DNA from: Bacteroidota bacterium
Lineage (GTDB): Bacteria > Bacteroidota > Bacteroidia > AKYH767-A > 2013-40CM-41-45
Assembly: GCA_016720655.1 (NCBI GenBank)
Contig: JADKKE010000006.1
Span: 177,960 to 241,959 of the forward strand
Length of the DNA stretch: 64,000 nt
Reading direction: 5' to 3'
Shown here: positions 8,895 through 17,693 of the stretch, in pieces
Layout of the letters: each line of letters starts with the position of its first letter
Position numbering within the stretch: position 1 is the stretch's first letter
Translations under genes and position numbers: made by a program
The notes under the pieces: generated by a model
What the model was told of the DNA's origin: nothing
Databases searched by the model: none
The model's input: the letters and a program-made list of their open reading frames with translations, nothing else

Positions 8895-10382
8895 GTGTTT
8901 TTCGTCGCCTTGCCCTTGTGTCTGGGAATAGCACTTGCATCCGGGGCTCCGCTGTATGCCGGTATCATGACAGGAGTAATTGGCGGAATCATCACTTCTT
9001 TTATTAGTGGTTCACAATTGAGTGTATCCGGACCTGCAGCCGGCTTAACGACAATCGTCAGCGCATCCATTTTAGCCTGGGGTGATTATCGGATCTTTAT
9101 ACTCTCCGTGGTAATTGCAGGTTTGGTGCAAGTGATCATGGGACTTCTCCGTTTTGGTGGTGTTGCCTATTATTTTCCTTCATCGGTAATTAAAGGCATG
9201 CTTGCAGCTATCGGGATTCTGCTGATCTCAAAACAGATTCCTCTTGCACTGGGATATGATCAACCGGATTTCTGGAGGAGTGGATTTCCTTCATTGGTTG
9301 CTGATAAAAATTTTCTTGGCAACCTCACAAATTTCAACCATCACATTCGACGAGGTGTAGTAGTGATCACTTTGTTTTCGCTTGGAATTTTACTGATGGC
9401 AAAAATTCCATTCATCAAAAAGAAATTAAAAATCATTCCCCCACCCCTACTTGTCGTCCTTGCCGGAATTCTGCTGAATGAATTCTACCATTTCACAATG
9501 CCGGATCTCGCTTTGAACCCGACACAATTGGTGGCCATTCCCGACAATCTGTTTGCACAAATACAATTCCCTGATTTCAGCAAACTTTTTTCGAATTTTA
9601 AAATCTGGGAAGACGGAATTATCATCGGAATACTTGCGAGTCTGGAAACACTACTCTGCGTGGAGGCCGTTGACAAACTAGACCCTTCACACCGTGTCAC
9701 TCCGGTAAACCGTGAGTTGATTGCACAGGGCATCGGAAACATGACTTGCGGCTTGGTAGGCGCTTTGCCGATGACAGCTGTAATCGTGCGTGGAGCAGCC
9801 AATGTTGACGCCGGAGCCCGGACAAAATTATCGTCTGTTACACATGGTATTTTTTTACTCGTAAGTGTACTGACAATTCCATTTCTGATGAACAGGATTC
9901 CCTATGCTTCCCTATCGGCAATCTTGCTGATGACAGGTTATAACCTGAGCAAACCAAAAATGTTCCGGAATATGTTTAGCATGGGATTGAAACAATTCCT
10001 TCCTTTCATCTTTACTATTGTAGTGATTCTATCTACCGATTTGTTGATCGGGGTTTCCATCGGACTCTTCGTTTCCATGTATTTCATTATTCAAAGTAAT
10101 TTCAAAGCAGAATTTATCATCGAGAAAACAATGCAACACATCACTGAAGTCTATTACATCCGGCTTCATTCAACCGTTACATTTTTAAACAAAAGAAAAC
10201 TCCGGGAAGCATTGGATAAAATTCCTCAGTATTCAGTCCTTACGATTGATGGAACCGATTCACACTTTATCGACTACGACGTCCTTGAAATTATCAGTGA
10301 ATTCGACAGCAAAGCCCACGATCGCCATATTGAGGTGCATTTGAAGGGAATTGAAAAGGTGAATGTGCAGGCGATACATTAG
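8895..10382 (+). CDS. SulP family inorganic anion transporter
   Basis: The 495-residue frame, opened by GTG directly after the in-frame TAG, begins with the diagnostic SulP segment FVALPLCLGIALASGAPLYAGI. It continues through GGIITSFISGSQLSVSGPAAGLT, about 10-12 membrane segments, and a cytoplasmic C-terminal STAS domain (about 400-495, with VLTIDGTDSHFIDYDVLEII). The family transports sulfate, bicarbonate or other anions. The adjacent genes give no substrate hint. With the 25 upstream codons the protein would be about 521 residues, normal for Bacteroidetes SulP. The stop TAG (10380-10382) directly abuts the TTGGTTGTTGGTGCTT inverted-repeat arm. Confidence 0.88.
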   Translation: MFFVALPLCLGIALASGAPLYAGIMTGVIGGIITSFISGSQLSVSGPAAGLTTIVSASILAWGDYRIFILSVVIAGLVQVIMGLLRFGGVAYYFPSSVIKGMLAAIGILLISKQIPLALGYDQPDFWRSGFPSLVADKNFLGNLTNFNHHIRRGVVVITLFSLGILLMAKIPFIKKKLKIIPPPLLVVLAGILLNEFYHFTMPDLALNPTQLVAIPDNLFAQIQFPDFSKLFSNFKIWEDGIIIGILASLETLLCVEAVDKLDPSHRVTPVNRELIAQGIGNMTCGLVGALPMTAVIVRGAANVDAGARTKLSSVTHGIFLLVSVLTIPFLMNRIPYASLSAILLMTGYNLSKPKMFRNMFSMGLKQFLPFIFTIVVILSTDLLIGVSIGLFVSMYFIIQSNFKAEFIIEKTMQHITEVYYIRLHSTVTFLNKRKLREALDKIPQYSVLTIDGTDSHFIDYDVLEIISEFDSKAHDRHIEVHLKGIEKVNVQAIH

Positions 10383-10545
10383 TTGGTTGTTGGTGCTTAG
10401 AAGTTGGTGCTGTGGTGGGTTGTGTTGGTGCTTAGTGGTTGGTGCTTAATGGTTGGTGGTTAGTGGTTGGTATGGCTTGGATTAATTGCTTAGCATTCGT
10501 TATTCGCTGGCTTTACTCTTCACCATTCACCATTCACTCTTCAGT
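10383..10545. repeat. Left arm of word-repeat inverted structure flanking the toxin-antitoxin pair
   Basis: Directly after the sulP stop the sequence is built from TTGGTTGTTGGTGCTT, TTGGTGCTTAG and GGTTGGTGG words up to about 10475. The reverse complement of this vocabulary reappears at 11142-11184, and the 16-mer TTGGTTGTTGGTGCTT (10383-10398) is matched exactly in inverted orientation at 11168-11183. From 10515 to 10545 a second vocabulary appears (CTTCACCATTCACCATTCAC). The same words recur between convergent genes at 52.98-53.07 kb. Confidence 0.75.
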
Positions 10546-10565
10546 ATTTCAGTTGTTATACAGGC

Positions 10566-10847
10566 TTACTTTATATTCTTTGCTGAATTGTGTATCCTTA
10601 AAATTGTCACATTGTTTCTTTGCATACGATAGAATATTCTATAATTTCCTTCAATCAATTCTCTCAAATCGTTTTCTTCTTTTTCGGGTATAATTCTCCC
10701 GGATTCGGGAAATTCAATTAATTGTTCAACTCTTGAAACAATTTTATTAATAAAACGATCAGCATAAAATTTTGAATCAAGCGAAATAAATTCATGAATC
10801 AACTTAAGATCATTGATTGATCTTCGTGTCCAACTTACTTTTGCCAT
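10566..10847 (-). CDS. ParE/RelE superfamily toxin of a type II toxin-antitoxin pair
   Basis: The 93-residue protein begins MAKVSWTRRSINDLKLIHEF. It follows the ParE/RelE pattern: a basic N-terminal strand, a W-T/S-x-x-A/S-x-x-D-L helix, DSKFYADRFINKIVSRVEQL (25-44) and FPESGRIIPE (about 47-56). The C-terminal strands are LRELIEGNYRIFYRMQRNNVTILRIHNS, matching the family R-E-x-x-x-G-x-Y-R-I-x-Y signature. ParE members inhibit gyrase and RelE members cleave mRNA; sequence alone does not decide which applies here. Its start overlaps the antitoxin's end by 13 bp, indicating translational coupling. The pair sits inside an inverted repeat between two convergent core genes. Confidence 0.85.
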   Translation of the reverse strand: MAKVSWTRRSINDLKLIHEFISLDSKFYADRFINKIVSRVEQLIEFPESGRIIPEKEENDLRELIEGNYRIFYRMQRNNVTILRIHNSAKNIK

Positions 10848-11020
10848 TTAGAAATTATTTTCTTTGCAGCTTCATGAGATACTGTCTTTCCGGCTTTTGC
10901 TTCTTTAAGACCGTCTTCAATCTTCTCAATTACAAGTAATCTATCTAAAAGTTTGTCCAAATTAAATTCGTTAGGCAATTCACTTAACGCATTGAGTACG
11001 GTTGTCTTTTTCATATTCAA
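10835..11020 (-). CDS. Small antitoxin partner of the ParE/RelE toxin
   Basis: The 61-residue protein (MNMKKTTVLNALSELPNEFN) lies immediately upstream of the toxin on the same strand and overlaps its start by 13 bp. The composition and order fit short Bacteroidetes antitoxins: LDKLLDRLLVIEKIEDGLKE (helical) followed by AKAGKTVSHEAAKKIISKW. In these proteins the K-I-E-x-G-L-x-x-A/x-x-G-x-x-x-x-H/x-E pattern precedes a toxin-wrapping helix. A separate DNA-binding domain is not obvious. An alternative start is the Met at position 3 (11014). The call rests mainly on context and this pattern. Confidence 0.75.
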   Translation of the reverse strand: MNMKKTTVLNALSELPNEFNLDKLLDRLLVIEKIEDGLKEAKAGKTVSHEAAKKIISKWQK

Positions 11021-11141
11021 ATGTAGTATTCTTAGTTTAGTTTTCCAAAGATGATGAAGTTAGGTATTAATACTTGCCTATGACGATAAATTGCTGGTAC
11101 CTGTCTGATCAATACCAAGTTTTCCGAAATTTCCACGCTTG

Positions 11142-11184
11142 ATACCAACCACCATCCACCAACCACCAAGCACCAACAACCAAT
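11142..11184. repeat. Right arm of the inverted structure flanking the toxin-antitoxin pair
   Basis: Reading the minus strand from the DUF1573 stop (11185-11187, TAG), the sequence is ATTGGTTGTTGGTGCTTGG followed by TGGTTGGTGG and TGGTGGTTGG words. It mirrors the sequence directly after the sulP TAG at 10380-10382. Both arms therefore start at the stop codon of the flanking convergent gene. Confidence 0.75.
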
Positions 11185-11976
11185 CTACTTCAAAATCTCC
11201 CCCACCATCTCCAACTTAATCTCCGGCATCGCAGGATCGTTCATGTATACATTAACTTTCCGGGAATCTTTTCCTTCTTTACCAAAAGAATCAAAATCAA
11301 CTCGCACAAATGCACTGTCGCCGGCGGCGATTACATTTTTTGAAAGGGTTGTTTGAATACAGCCGCAATTGGATTTGGCTTTGTGCAGGGTGAGATCTCG
11401 TTTTCCATCATTGTACACTACGAATTCATGAAATTTCTTTTCTCCCTGTGAAATTGTTCCATAATTAAATGTCAGTTCAGGAACTCTGGCTTTTTGAATC
11501 ATTGCGGAATCTTCAGCAGTCATGACAGGGAAATTTTCAAATAAAGTTGCAGTGATATTGATGTATTTAAGTGCCTGAATGGAATCATTCGTACTAAATG
11601 CTATACGGTCGAGGACAAAACCAAAATCGTTTTTCAATCCGGCATCGTAAGAGATCGCAATCCATCCTTCTGTTCCGGGATCGATTGAATTCTGTCCGGG
11701 ACTTACCTGGATATGAGCAGGGATTTTCCCGCTTACCGAAATTGTGACAGGACGACTTGCTATATTGAAAATGCGAATGGTATCCTTCCTGATCTGATTG
11801 TTAGCAAGCTTGCCCAAATTCAATGTGGTTGTACTGAAACGCAAACTACCCGATCGTTTTGCATACTTGTCCTGCAAGGTTCCCGGAGAGGCGACGACAG
11901 AATTTTGAGCATACGTATTTCCAAAAACCAGGAATCCTGAAAAAAATAAAATTGAAAGTATTCGTTTCATAAACAT
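11185..11976 (-). CDS. DUF1573 domain-containing exported protein
   Basis: The 263-residue protein has a signal peptide (MKRILSILFFSGFLVFGNTYA, from Met3 at 11970 or Met1). Two Ig-like beta-sandwich regions follow. The second is the DUF1573 domain: FNYGTISQGEKKFHEFVVYND (170-190), then NCGCIQTTLSKNVIAAG with the hallmark NCGC at 203-206, and DFDSFGKEGKDSRKVNVYMND. The family is abundant in Bacteroidetes and probably periplasmic; its biochemical role is not established. It starts 4 bp after the mpl stop, so the two are probably co-transcribed. Its stop codon abuts the right arm of the word-repeat structure. Confidence 0.85.
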   Translation of the reverse strand: MFMKRILSILFFSGFLVFGNTYAQNSVVASPGTLQDKYAKRSGSLRFSTTTLNLGKLANNQIRKDTIRIFNIASRPVTISVSGKIPAHIQVSPGQNSIDPGTEGWIAISYDAGLKNDFGFVLDRIAFSTNDSIQALKYINITATLFENFPVMTAEDSAMIQKARVPELTFNYGTISQGEKKFHEFVVYNDGKRDLTLHKAKSNCGCIQTTLSKNVIAAGDSAFVRVDFDSFGKEGKDSRKVNVYMNDPAMPEIKLEMVGEILK

Positions 11977-11980
11977 CGGA

Positions 11981-13378
11981 TTAATGAGATGTAGGGGTCA
12001 TTGTTTTCTCTGCAATTTTTAATGCAAACTCTTCCAAAGATTGTCCGTCAAAATTTCCGGAACTCATCATCAGAAATACTTTACCGCGTGGATCCATTTG
12101 CAATAAATCATCCATCAGTCGTTTGGAATCTGTATAAATTTTCAAACCCGGATTCCCAAAGGCTGCTTTCACACGTTCCGCGGAGATGGGCTTCAATTTT
12201 TTATGCTCAATGGTATGCGGATTGAAATAAACAATTCCAATATCAGCACCGTCCATGGAACCTTTGTACTGATCCAGGAAATCTTCATTCAGACTGCTGA
12301 AGGTATGCAATTCCATGCAGGCTACAAGGGTCTCGTTCATGAATTGCTTACGCACTGCTTCTGTAGTTGCTTTCAATTTCGAAGGTGAATGTGCAAAGTC
12401 CTTGAACACTGCTACCTGCTCTGTCCTGGCCAGAGTTTCCAGTCGGCGCGATGCTCCGGTAAATTCCCGGATTGCCTTGTAAAACTGCGGGTTTTCGATT
12501 CCCAATAAATTACAAATTGACCTTGCCCCTTCCAGGTTCATCAGATTATGTTCTCCGAAAACTTTTAAGTCGACTTCACCGGATTCTGTTTGCAGCCAGG
12601 TAATTCCATTGCGAATTTCATGCGCCGGAATTCCGTAGGGGATTTTCTTTGCGGGAGTTACTGATTGCTCAACAAGATTTTTTACTTCCGGATCCGCTTC
12701 ACAATACACCAGCTTCCCTGTGATTGGAATCTGATCCGCAAAAATCCGGAACTGCTCCTGGTAACTTTCATAGGTCGGAAAAACATTGATGTGGTCCCAG
12801 GCAATTCCACTAATGAGGGCAATATCTGCACGGTACAAATGGAACTTCGGACGACGATCAACAGGTGAAGAAAGATATTCATCTCCTTCCAGTATGATCA
12901 CCGGAGCATCACTCAATTTCACCATGGTGTCAAATCCATCGAGCTTCGCTCCTACCATAAAATCGAATTCCATCCCGACTTTCTTCAGCACAAAAAGAAT
13001 CATGGAAGTAATCGTCGTTTTCCCATGACTCCCACCAATGACGACACGTGTCTTGTCTTTGGATTGTTCGTATAAATATTCAGGGTAGGAATATATTTTT
13101 AAGCCAAGCTCTTTCGCTTTTAGAAGTTCCGGATTGTCTGCACGTGCGTGCATGCCGAGAATGACTGCATCCAATTCTTTGCTGATCGATTCCGGCTTCC
13201 AGCCATCCTGCTTTGGCAATAAACCGGCTGCATTTAATCTGGATCTGGAGGGTTCATTGATTTCATCATCCGATCCACTGACCAGAAATCCTTTTTGATG
13301 AAGTGCCAATGCCAGGTTGTGCATCGCTGCTCCGCCAATAGCGATGAAATGAATTTTCTGTTGATCTTTAGCTTTCAT
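11981..13378 (-). CDS. mpl: UDP-N-acetylmuramate:L-Ala-gamma-D-Glu-meso-DAP ligase (Mpl)
   Basis: The 465-residue protein has the Mur ligase layout. An N-terminal UDP-binding domain carries IHFIAIGGAAMHNLALAL (9-26). The central ATPase has GSHGKTT (116-122) and ILEGDEYLSSPVDRRPK near 195, and the C-terminal domain carries FKDFAHSPSKLKAT. Length and the EGDEY segment fit Mpl (about 457 residues in E. coli) rather than MurC. In the family, Mpl attaches recycled murein tripeptide to UDP-MurNAc in the cytoplasm. This implies a DAP-containing peptidoglycan, consistent with dapA at 38.8 kb. A MurC paralogue cannot be fully excluded. Confidence 0.88.
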   Translation of the reverse strand: MKAKDQQKIHFIAIGGAAMHNLALALHQKGFLVSGSDDEINEPSRSRLNAAGLLPKQDGWKPESISKELDAVILGMHARADNPELLKAKELGLKIYSYPEYLYEQSKDKTRVVIGGSHGKTTITSMILFVLKKVGMEFDFMVGAKLDGFDTMVKLSDAPVIILEGDEYLSSPVDRRPKFHLYRADIALISGIAWDHINVFPTYESYQEQFRIFADQIPITGKLVYCEADPEVKNLVEQSVTPAKKIPYGIPAHEIRNGITWLQTESGEVDLKVFGEHNLMNLEGARSICNLLGIENPQFYKAIREFTGASRRLETLARTEQVAVFKDFAHSPSKLKATTEAVRKQFMNETLVACMELHTFSSLNEDFLDQYKGSMDGADIGIVYFNPHTIEHKKLKPISAERVKAAFGNPGLKIYTDSKRLMDDLLQMDPRGKVFLMMSSGNFDGQSLEEFALKIAEKTMTPTSH

Positions 13379-13492
13379 AGGATTCCCAAGGTATATTTCA
13401 TTCCTGAATCAGAAATATTCTCACTAAGGGTTCTTTCCACATCGTTACGAACAGGCAATTTACGTATTTTGCAGCTCTTTATACCTCACAGA

Positions 13493-14335
13493 ATGAAGCT
13501 CTACACAATAGAAACAGGTTACTTTAAATTGGATGGAGGCGCGATGTTTGGCGTTGTACCAAAATCCATCTGGAACAAATTAAATCCCGCTGATGAGCAG
13601 AACATGTGCAACTGGGCCATGCGTTGCCTGCTCGTTCAGGAAGGGAACAGACTCATTTTGATTGATAATGGTGTGGGTGACAAACAGGATTCAAAATTCT
13701 TCGGCTATTATTTTCTCAATGGGGATGATTCCTTAGCAAAGTCACTTCGGAAACATGGTTTTACGGAAAATGACATCACGGACGTATTTCTCACGCATTT
13801 GCATTTCGACCATTGTGGCGGGAGCGTAAAATGGAATGCAAAAAGAGACGGCTATGAACTGGCTTTCCCGAATGCTACTTTTTGGAGTAACGAAGCACAT
13901 TGGAATTGGGCCATTAAACCTAATTCCAGGGAGAAGGCTAGTTTCCTGAAAGAGAATATTCTTCCGATTCAGGAAAGCGGCCACTTGAAATTTATCGCTG
14001 ACGGAGAAGAATTATTCCCGGGCTTCAAAGTGCTTTGTGTAAATGGCCATACAGAAGCAATGATGTTGCCGATCATCAATTACAATGGACAAACCCTTGC
14101 TTACTGCGCCGACCTCATTCCTTCTGCAGCCCATGTTCCTCTGGCCTATGTTATGGCGTATGACATGCGTCCATTGATTACGCTTGAAGAAAAAGCAAAA
14201 TTCCTGAACGAAGCTGTAGATAAAAACTACATTCTTTTCTATGAACACGATCCGGTAGTAGAATGTTCACGAATCGAACGAACAGAAAGAGGAATAAAAG
14301 TGAAAGATCAGATGTCATTATCTCAAATTGGCTGA
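13493..14335 (+). CDS. MBL-fold metallo-hydrolase
   Basis: The 280-residue protein carries the metallo-beta-lactamase metal motif THLHFDHCGG (101-110). Further ligands are likely in VNGHTEAMM (about 184-192, His) and CADLIPS (about 203-209, Asp). The late His may be in FYEHDPVV (about 247-254). The domain is single and soluble. Quorum-quenching lactonases and several unrelated hydrolases share this size, so the substrate is open. The start at 13493 is chosen because MKLYTIETGYFKLDGG opens the family domain; a longer open frame upstream overlaps the mpl start. TACGTATTTTGCAG just upstream may be a promoter -7 region. Its 3' end overlaps that of comEC by 18 bp. Confidence 0.85.
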   Translation: MKLYTIETGYFKLDGGAMFGVVPKSIWNKLNPADEQNMCNWAMRCLLVQEGNRLILIDNGVGDKQDSKFFGYYFLNGDDSLAKSLRKHGFTENDITDVFLTHLHFDHCGGSVKWNAKRDGYELAFPNATFWSNEAHWNWAIKPNSREKASFLKENILPIQESGHLKFIADGEELFPGFKVLCVNGHTEAMMLPIINYNGQTLAYCADLIPSAAHVPLAYVMAYDMRPLITLEEKAKFLNEAVDKNYILFYEHDPVVECSRIERTERGIKVKDQMSLSQIG

Positions 14336-14800
14336 TTCAGAAGTTTCAAGGATAAATGCGCCCTGTGAAGATGTTGAATGAAAAGCGATTCGTTCTTGTT
14401 TACAAAACTCTTCCCAGCGCACAATCGTATACCTGGAATTACTACCGTCTACAATAACTTTTTTGCATTTCGGAAACCGAATCTTGAAATTTTTCAGCGG
14501 TTTGGTGTTTTGTGAAACGAGGAGAAATTCCGCATCTGAAGCAAAAGCAAATTCTGTTTTCATTGAGTTGAACAGATCAATGCGTGTTGTACCAAATTGT
14601 ATAGAATTGCCAGATACTATCATTTGCTTCGAAAGAAATATCTCCGGATTCTTCTGATTGCAATCAAGAACCATGGTATTTTCATCACGAATTCCTGATT
14701 TTATTTCAAATGCAGCACTGGCCATTTTTCGCATCCGTGGATTTGCATACCCTGATGAATCCGTGAGTACCACACTCGAATTTCCCTGGATGAATTGCAC
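14318..14800 (-). CDS. comEC: ComEC C-terminal part, downstream of an in-frame TAG
   Basis: This 160-codon frame is in exactly the same frame as the upstream comEC frame, separated only by TAG at 14819-14821 and six sense codons (IPKSFC). Without the stop the product reads QKLIVY-x-IPKSFCVQFIQGNSS and continues. The segment (ENTMVLDCN, FLLVSQNTKPLKNFKIRFPKCKKVIVDGSN, CKQERIAFHSTSSQGAFIL) resembles the C-terminal soluble tail of Bacteroidetes ComEC proteins, where the Zn motifs of the metallo-beta-lactamase domain are missing. Internal initiation at the ATG at 14800 seems unlikely to be physiological. Confidence 0.7.
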   Translation of the reverse strand: MQFIQGNSSVVLTDSSGYANPRMRKMASAAFEIKSGIRDENTMVLDCNQKNPEIFLSKQMIVSGNSIQFGTTRIDLFNSMKTEFAFASDAEFLLVSQNTKPLKNFKIRFPKCKKVIVDGSNSRYTIVRWEEFCKQERIAFHSTSSQGAFILETSESANLR

Positions 14801-14818
14801 ACAAAAAGATTTTGGAAT

Positions 14819-16462
14819 CTAGTAGACGATTAATTTTTGTTGCTCCCGCAGAGTTAAGTGTCTGAAACAAACAGAACAAAACAGGAATATAATTCCGGGG
14901 ACAGCAAGCATGAACCACTTTTTATTCGCAGTCGTAAAGTAAATTGCAAAAAACACAACAGCGAAATACCATATCAGCAATTCTAAAAAAGAAACATAGA
15001 TACCGCTTAGCATTGAGTAGGGAAGCTGTTCCACTACACTCACTGCTGTATTTAATGCAAGTACCAATTTACCTGTAATCCATGCCACTTTCAATGCCAG
15101 CCATGCCCAGGATGAAAGCAGAAGAAGAATTATTCCTCCAAAAATTACGGCTGTGGAAATGGGAATGACAACAAGATTTGAAGGAAGAAAATAATTGGGG
15201 AATTGATGAAAATAATACAAGCTCAATGGAAATGTCGCCATTTGGGCTGCTAAAGACACAGAGAGTATTCCCCACACTTGTTTGCCAAACCAGGATTTAA
15301 AATAAAGTTTCGCTTCAATCTCTTTGTATAAAAACAAAATTCCGGCAACAGCGAGGTATGACAATTGAAATCCTGCCTGCAAAATTAATTGAGGAGAAAA
15401 CAAAATAAACAAAGCAAGCATGGAAGCTCCGAGGGTATTGTATGTGTTTGTAGATCGGGCTAAAGTCTGACCAATGACGATAAACGTGAGCATCATCGCG
15501 GAACGAAGCACGGATGGTGACAAACCTGTAAGCAAAGCATAAAACCACAGGAACAGAATGATCAATATTGCCTTAAATAATCGGGATCGTTTATGCTTTG
15601 ATAAAAATGCAAGAAGAGTCTGTAAGGCTCCATAGATAATCCCGAGATGCATACCGGAAACGGAAAGGATGTGCAAAGCCCCGGAAGCGGCATACGCCTG
15701 CATCGTTTCAGAACTGATCTCATCATCATAGCCCAGAATGAGAGCTGATAGAACTGCAAATTCCTGACCTTCCACTCCATTCTCTTTAAAAACCCGAATC
15801 CATTGGTTTCTCAGTGCAATGGACCATTCCACAAGTGCAGAAGCCTGATGCTTCCGGGTGAGAACAAATTCATCATTCTTCAAAGCTAGCTGATGGTAAA
15901 TCTGTCTTGTACTTAGCCATTTTCGAAAATCAAATTGCTCCGGATTCATTGGATCTTTTACTTCCTCCGGTTGCTTCGTAAAAAGAAAACTATCACCATA
16001 ACCCGGAATTTTGACCAAGCCATTTTTTCGCATATAAATAAGCACTCTCCCTTCTGCATAGCACCAGGCTGAATCCATTTTTATTTGCAAAATTTTTGCT
16101 TCAAAGCGATACGAATTTCCTTTGTCCTTTGGGTCTTCGCAAATAACCGCCAGATAAGCCTCACAATTCTTTTGCTTTGAAAAATGAAATGGATACTCTT
16201 TTTCTGTTTTCAGCAGCGTGAATCCCCAGGAACAAAGAAAAACAAACAGATATGCCAGCAAACCAAAAAAGCGTACAGCAAGGAATGTGTATTTCTTGTG
16301 AATTCTGATTAATTGAATCACAAACAATCCAAAGACGAAGAGAGAACAAATAAAAAGTAAGACAGGAGAAATTTGAAAATAAAATCCGCTGAACATCCCT
16401 GCAATAAAAAATGGTAAAAACCTGAGAACAGGAGTTTGATTCCAAACACGCATGCTGCGCAA
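14819..16462 (-). CDS. comEC: ComEC/Rec2 DNA-uptake channel, N-terminal and membrane part
   Basis: The 547-residue frame has an N-terminal pair of hydrophobic helices, then a soluble OB-like DUF4131 region (about 100-195, including GYGDSFLF and FDFRKWLSTRQIYHQL). The competence domain follows with FAVLSALILGYDDEISSETMQAYAASGALHILSVSGMHLGIIYG (about 230-275). Its LSVSGMHLG core is diagnostic of ComEC, and many membrane helices follow. ComEC forms the inner-membrane channel for transforming ssDNA. The frame ends at an amber codon (14819-14821) exactly where the C-terminal tail should continue. Whole-gene length would be about 714 codons, normal for the phylum. It is the last gene of the surE-lpxB-SpoIID run. 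MRVWNQTP at 16453 is an alternative start. Confidence 0.9.
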   Translation of the reverse strand: MRSMRVWNQTPVLRFLPFFIAGMFSGFYFQISPVLLFICSLFVFGLFVIQLIRIHKKYTFLAVRFFGLLAYLFVFLCSWGFTLLKTEKEYPFHFSKQKNCEAYLAVICEDPKDKGNSYRFEAKILQIKMDSAWCYAEGRVLIYMRKNGLVKIPGYGDSFLFTKQPEEVKDPMNPEQFDFRKWLSTRQIYHQLALKNDEFVLTRKHQASALVEWSIALRNQWIRVFKENGVEGQEFAVLSALILGYDDEISSETMQAYAASGALHILSVSGMHLGIIYGALQTLLAFLSKHKRSRLFKAILIILFLWFYALLTGLSPSVLRSAMMLTFIVIGQTLARSTNTYNTLGASMLALFILFSPQLILQAGFQLSYLAVAGILFLYKEIEAKLYFKSWFGKQVWGILSVSLAAQMATFPLSLYYFHQFPNYFLPSNLVVIPISTAVIFGGIILLLLSSWAWLALKVAWITGKLVLALNTAVSVVEQLPYSMLSGIYVSFLELLIWYFAVVFFAIYFTTANKKWFMLAVPGIIFLFCSVCFRHLTLREQQKLIVY

Positions 16463-16537
16463 GTTAGAATAGCAGCATCAGGAATTTCATGTTAATATAA
16501 AAACCTGTATAGAATCAACAGCTTTTGAAGAAAGAAA

Positions 16538-17689
16538 TCACTTGTTTTCATGTGTAAAACCTGCATCTTCAATTCTAACATCTTTAAAGTAGAATCTTAG
16601 AATATCGATGGCTGAAAAACCAAGAGAAGCCATTTGCATGGCTCCTTCCTGACAGAGTCCTACACCGTGACCAAAACCCCGTCCTGAAAACAGAACAGAA
16701 TCTTCAGCAATACAAATATTGAAAAAAGTAGATTTCAAATGAAAATCTTCTCTGATTTTTCGCAACGGTATATTTGTACCTACTTTATTCATGCAAATCA
16801 TTCTCTCCTCCTGGGCAAAACAAAGGAGTGAATCCGTCATCAAAGAATCTGTCGGGTTGACACCATTTATTTTGAGGTAATGGATCCAATCTTTTTTTGA
16901 AATTGAAGAATTCCAGGTTGCATGTGATCCCGATAGACAAAAAGTATCGATGACAGATTGCGTGCTAAGCAATGGCGTAGTCCAGATATCCATTGCAGAA
17001 ATAGTTTGTCCGCCACAATTGCTGTGGTACGGAGCTGCGATCATTGAATTTAATGTATCGCAAATCACTTTGTTACGGGTAGAATCAATTGCTTGCAAGA
17101 CGGCGGCATTGAAACGACTCCGTGAATTATACGCCTGGCAATGACTGAGATCGCAGACTGAAAAATTTTCTTCTGCATGTCTATCCGAATGACTCAATAC
17201 AAATGTCCGTGCCAGAATTGCCTGAGCTTTCAGCAACTCCTGAAGCTTGGTATTTCCAATTTCCGACTCGACAACACCTGCGACATACTTTTCCAGATCG
17301 ACAACATTGATAATTCTTATTCTCTTTTCATGAATACTGAGCTCCACATTATCATCGTATGGAAGTGTCGGAGTTTCCGGACGATTTCCACGTATCCTGA
17401 AAAAACCAATTACACTGTCCTCTTTGAAAATGAGATTTTTGAATGTTCCCTTTACTTTACCAAATTTCTTCACTTGCAACTTCCCGCTTTTGTATTCTAC
17501 GCGGACAGATTCGTCCTGATGCAAAGTGAACAGCATTTTTTTTCCTTCGTAAATGGTGTACGAAGAACCTGAAGCAATAAATGTTACCGAGTTTGGCAAA
17601 GCCTTTGACAGCAATCCTACTCTGACAGTGCTTGCATCACAGTGTCCGGAAAGTAAAATGCTGATAAAAAAAAGGAATGAAAGTTTCAT
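16538..17689 (-). CDS. SpoIID/LytB domain protein, exported
   Basis: The 383-residue protein has a signal peptide (MKLSFLFFISILLSGHCDA) and a SpoIID domain. Its marks are NVVDLEKYVAGVVESEIGNT (about 128-147), LLKAQAILARTFVLSH, YHSNCGGQT and the terminal GRGFGHGVGLCQEGAM (about 345-360). SpoIID/LytB proteins are lytic transglycosylases or amidase enhancers acting on peptidoglycan; in a non-sporulating Bacteroidetes the role is presumably wall remodelling. It lies 4 bp downstream of lpxB and is probably co-transcribed with it. The acidic catalytic Glu of SpoIID is plausibly in VVESEIG. Confidence 0.85.
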   Translation of the reverse strand: MKLSFLFFISILLSGHCDASTVRVGLLSKALPNSVTFIASGSSYTIYEGKKMLFTLHQDESVRVEYKSGKLQVKKFGKVKGTFKNLIFKEDSVIGFFRIRGNRPETPTLPYDDNVELSIHEKRIRIINVVDLEKYVAGVVESEIGNTKLQELLKAQAILARTFVLSHSDRHAEENFSVCDLSHCQAYNSRSRFNAAVLQAIDSTRNKVICDTLNSMIAAPYHSNCGGQTISAMDIWTTPLLSTQSVIDTFCLSGSHATWNSSISKKDWIHYLKINGVNPTDSLMTDSLLCFAQEERMICMNKVGTNIPLRKIREDFHLKSTFFNICIAEDSVLFSGRGFGHGVGLCQEGAMQMASLGFSAIDILRFYFKDVRIEDAGFTHENK

Positions 17690-17693
17690 TTTA

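Noticed and set aside
8817..14821. Genome-wide reassignment of TAG to an amino acid, suggested by in-frame TAGs in sulP and comEC
   Set aside because: TAG serves as a natural stop for sulP, lpxB, DUF1573 and others in this window, so global recoding is not supported.
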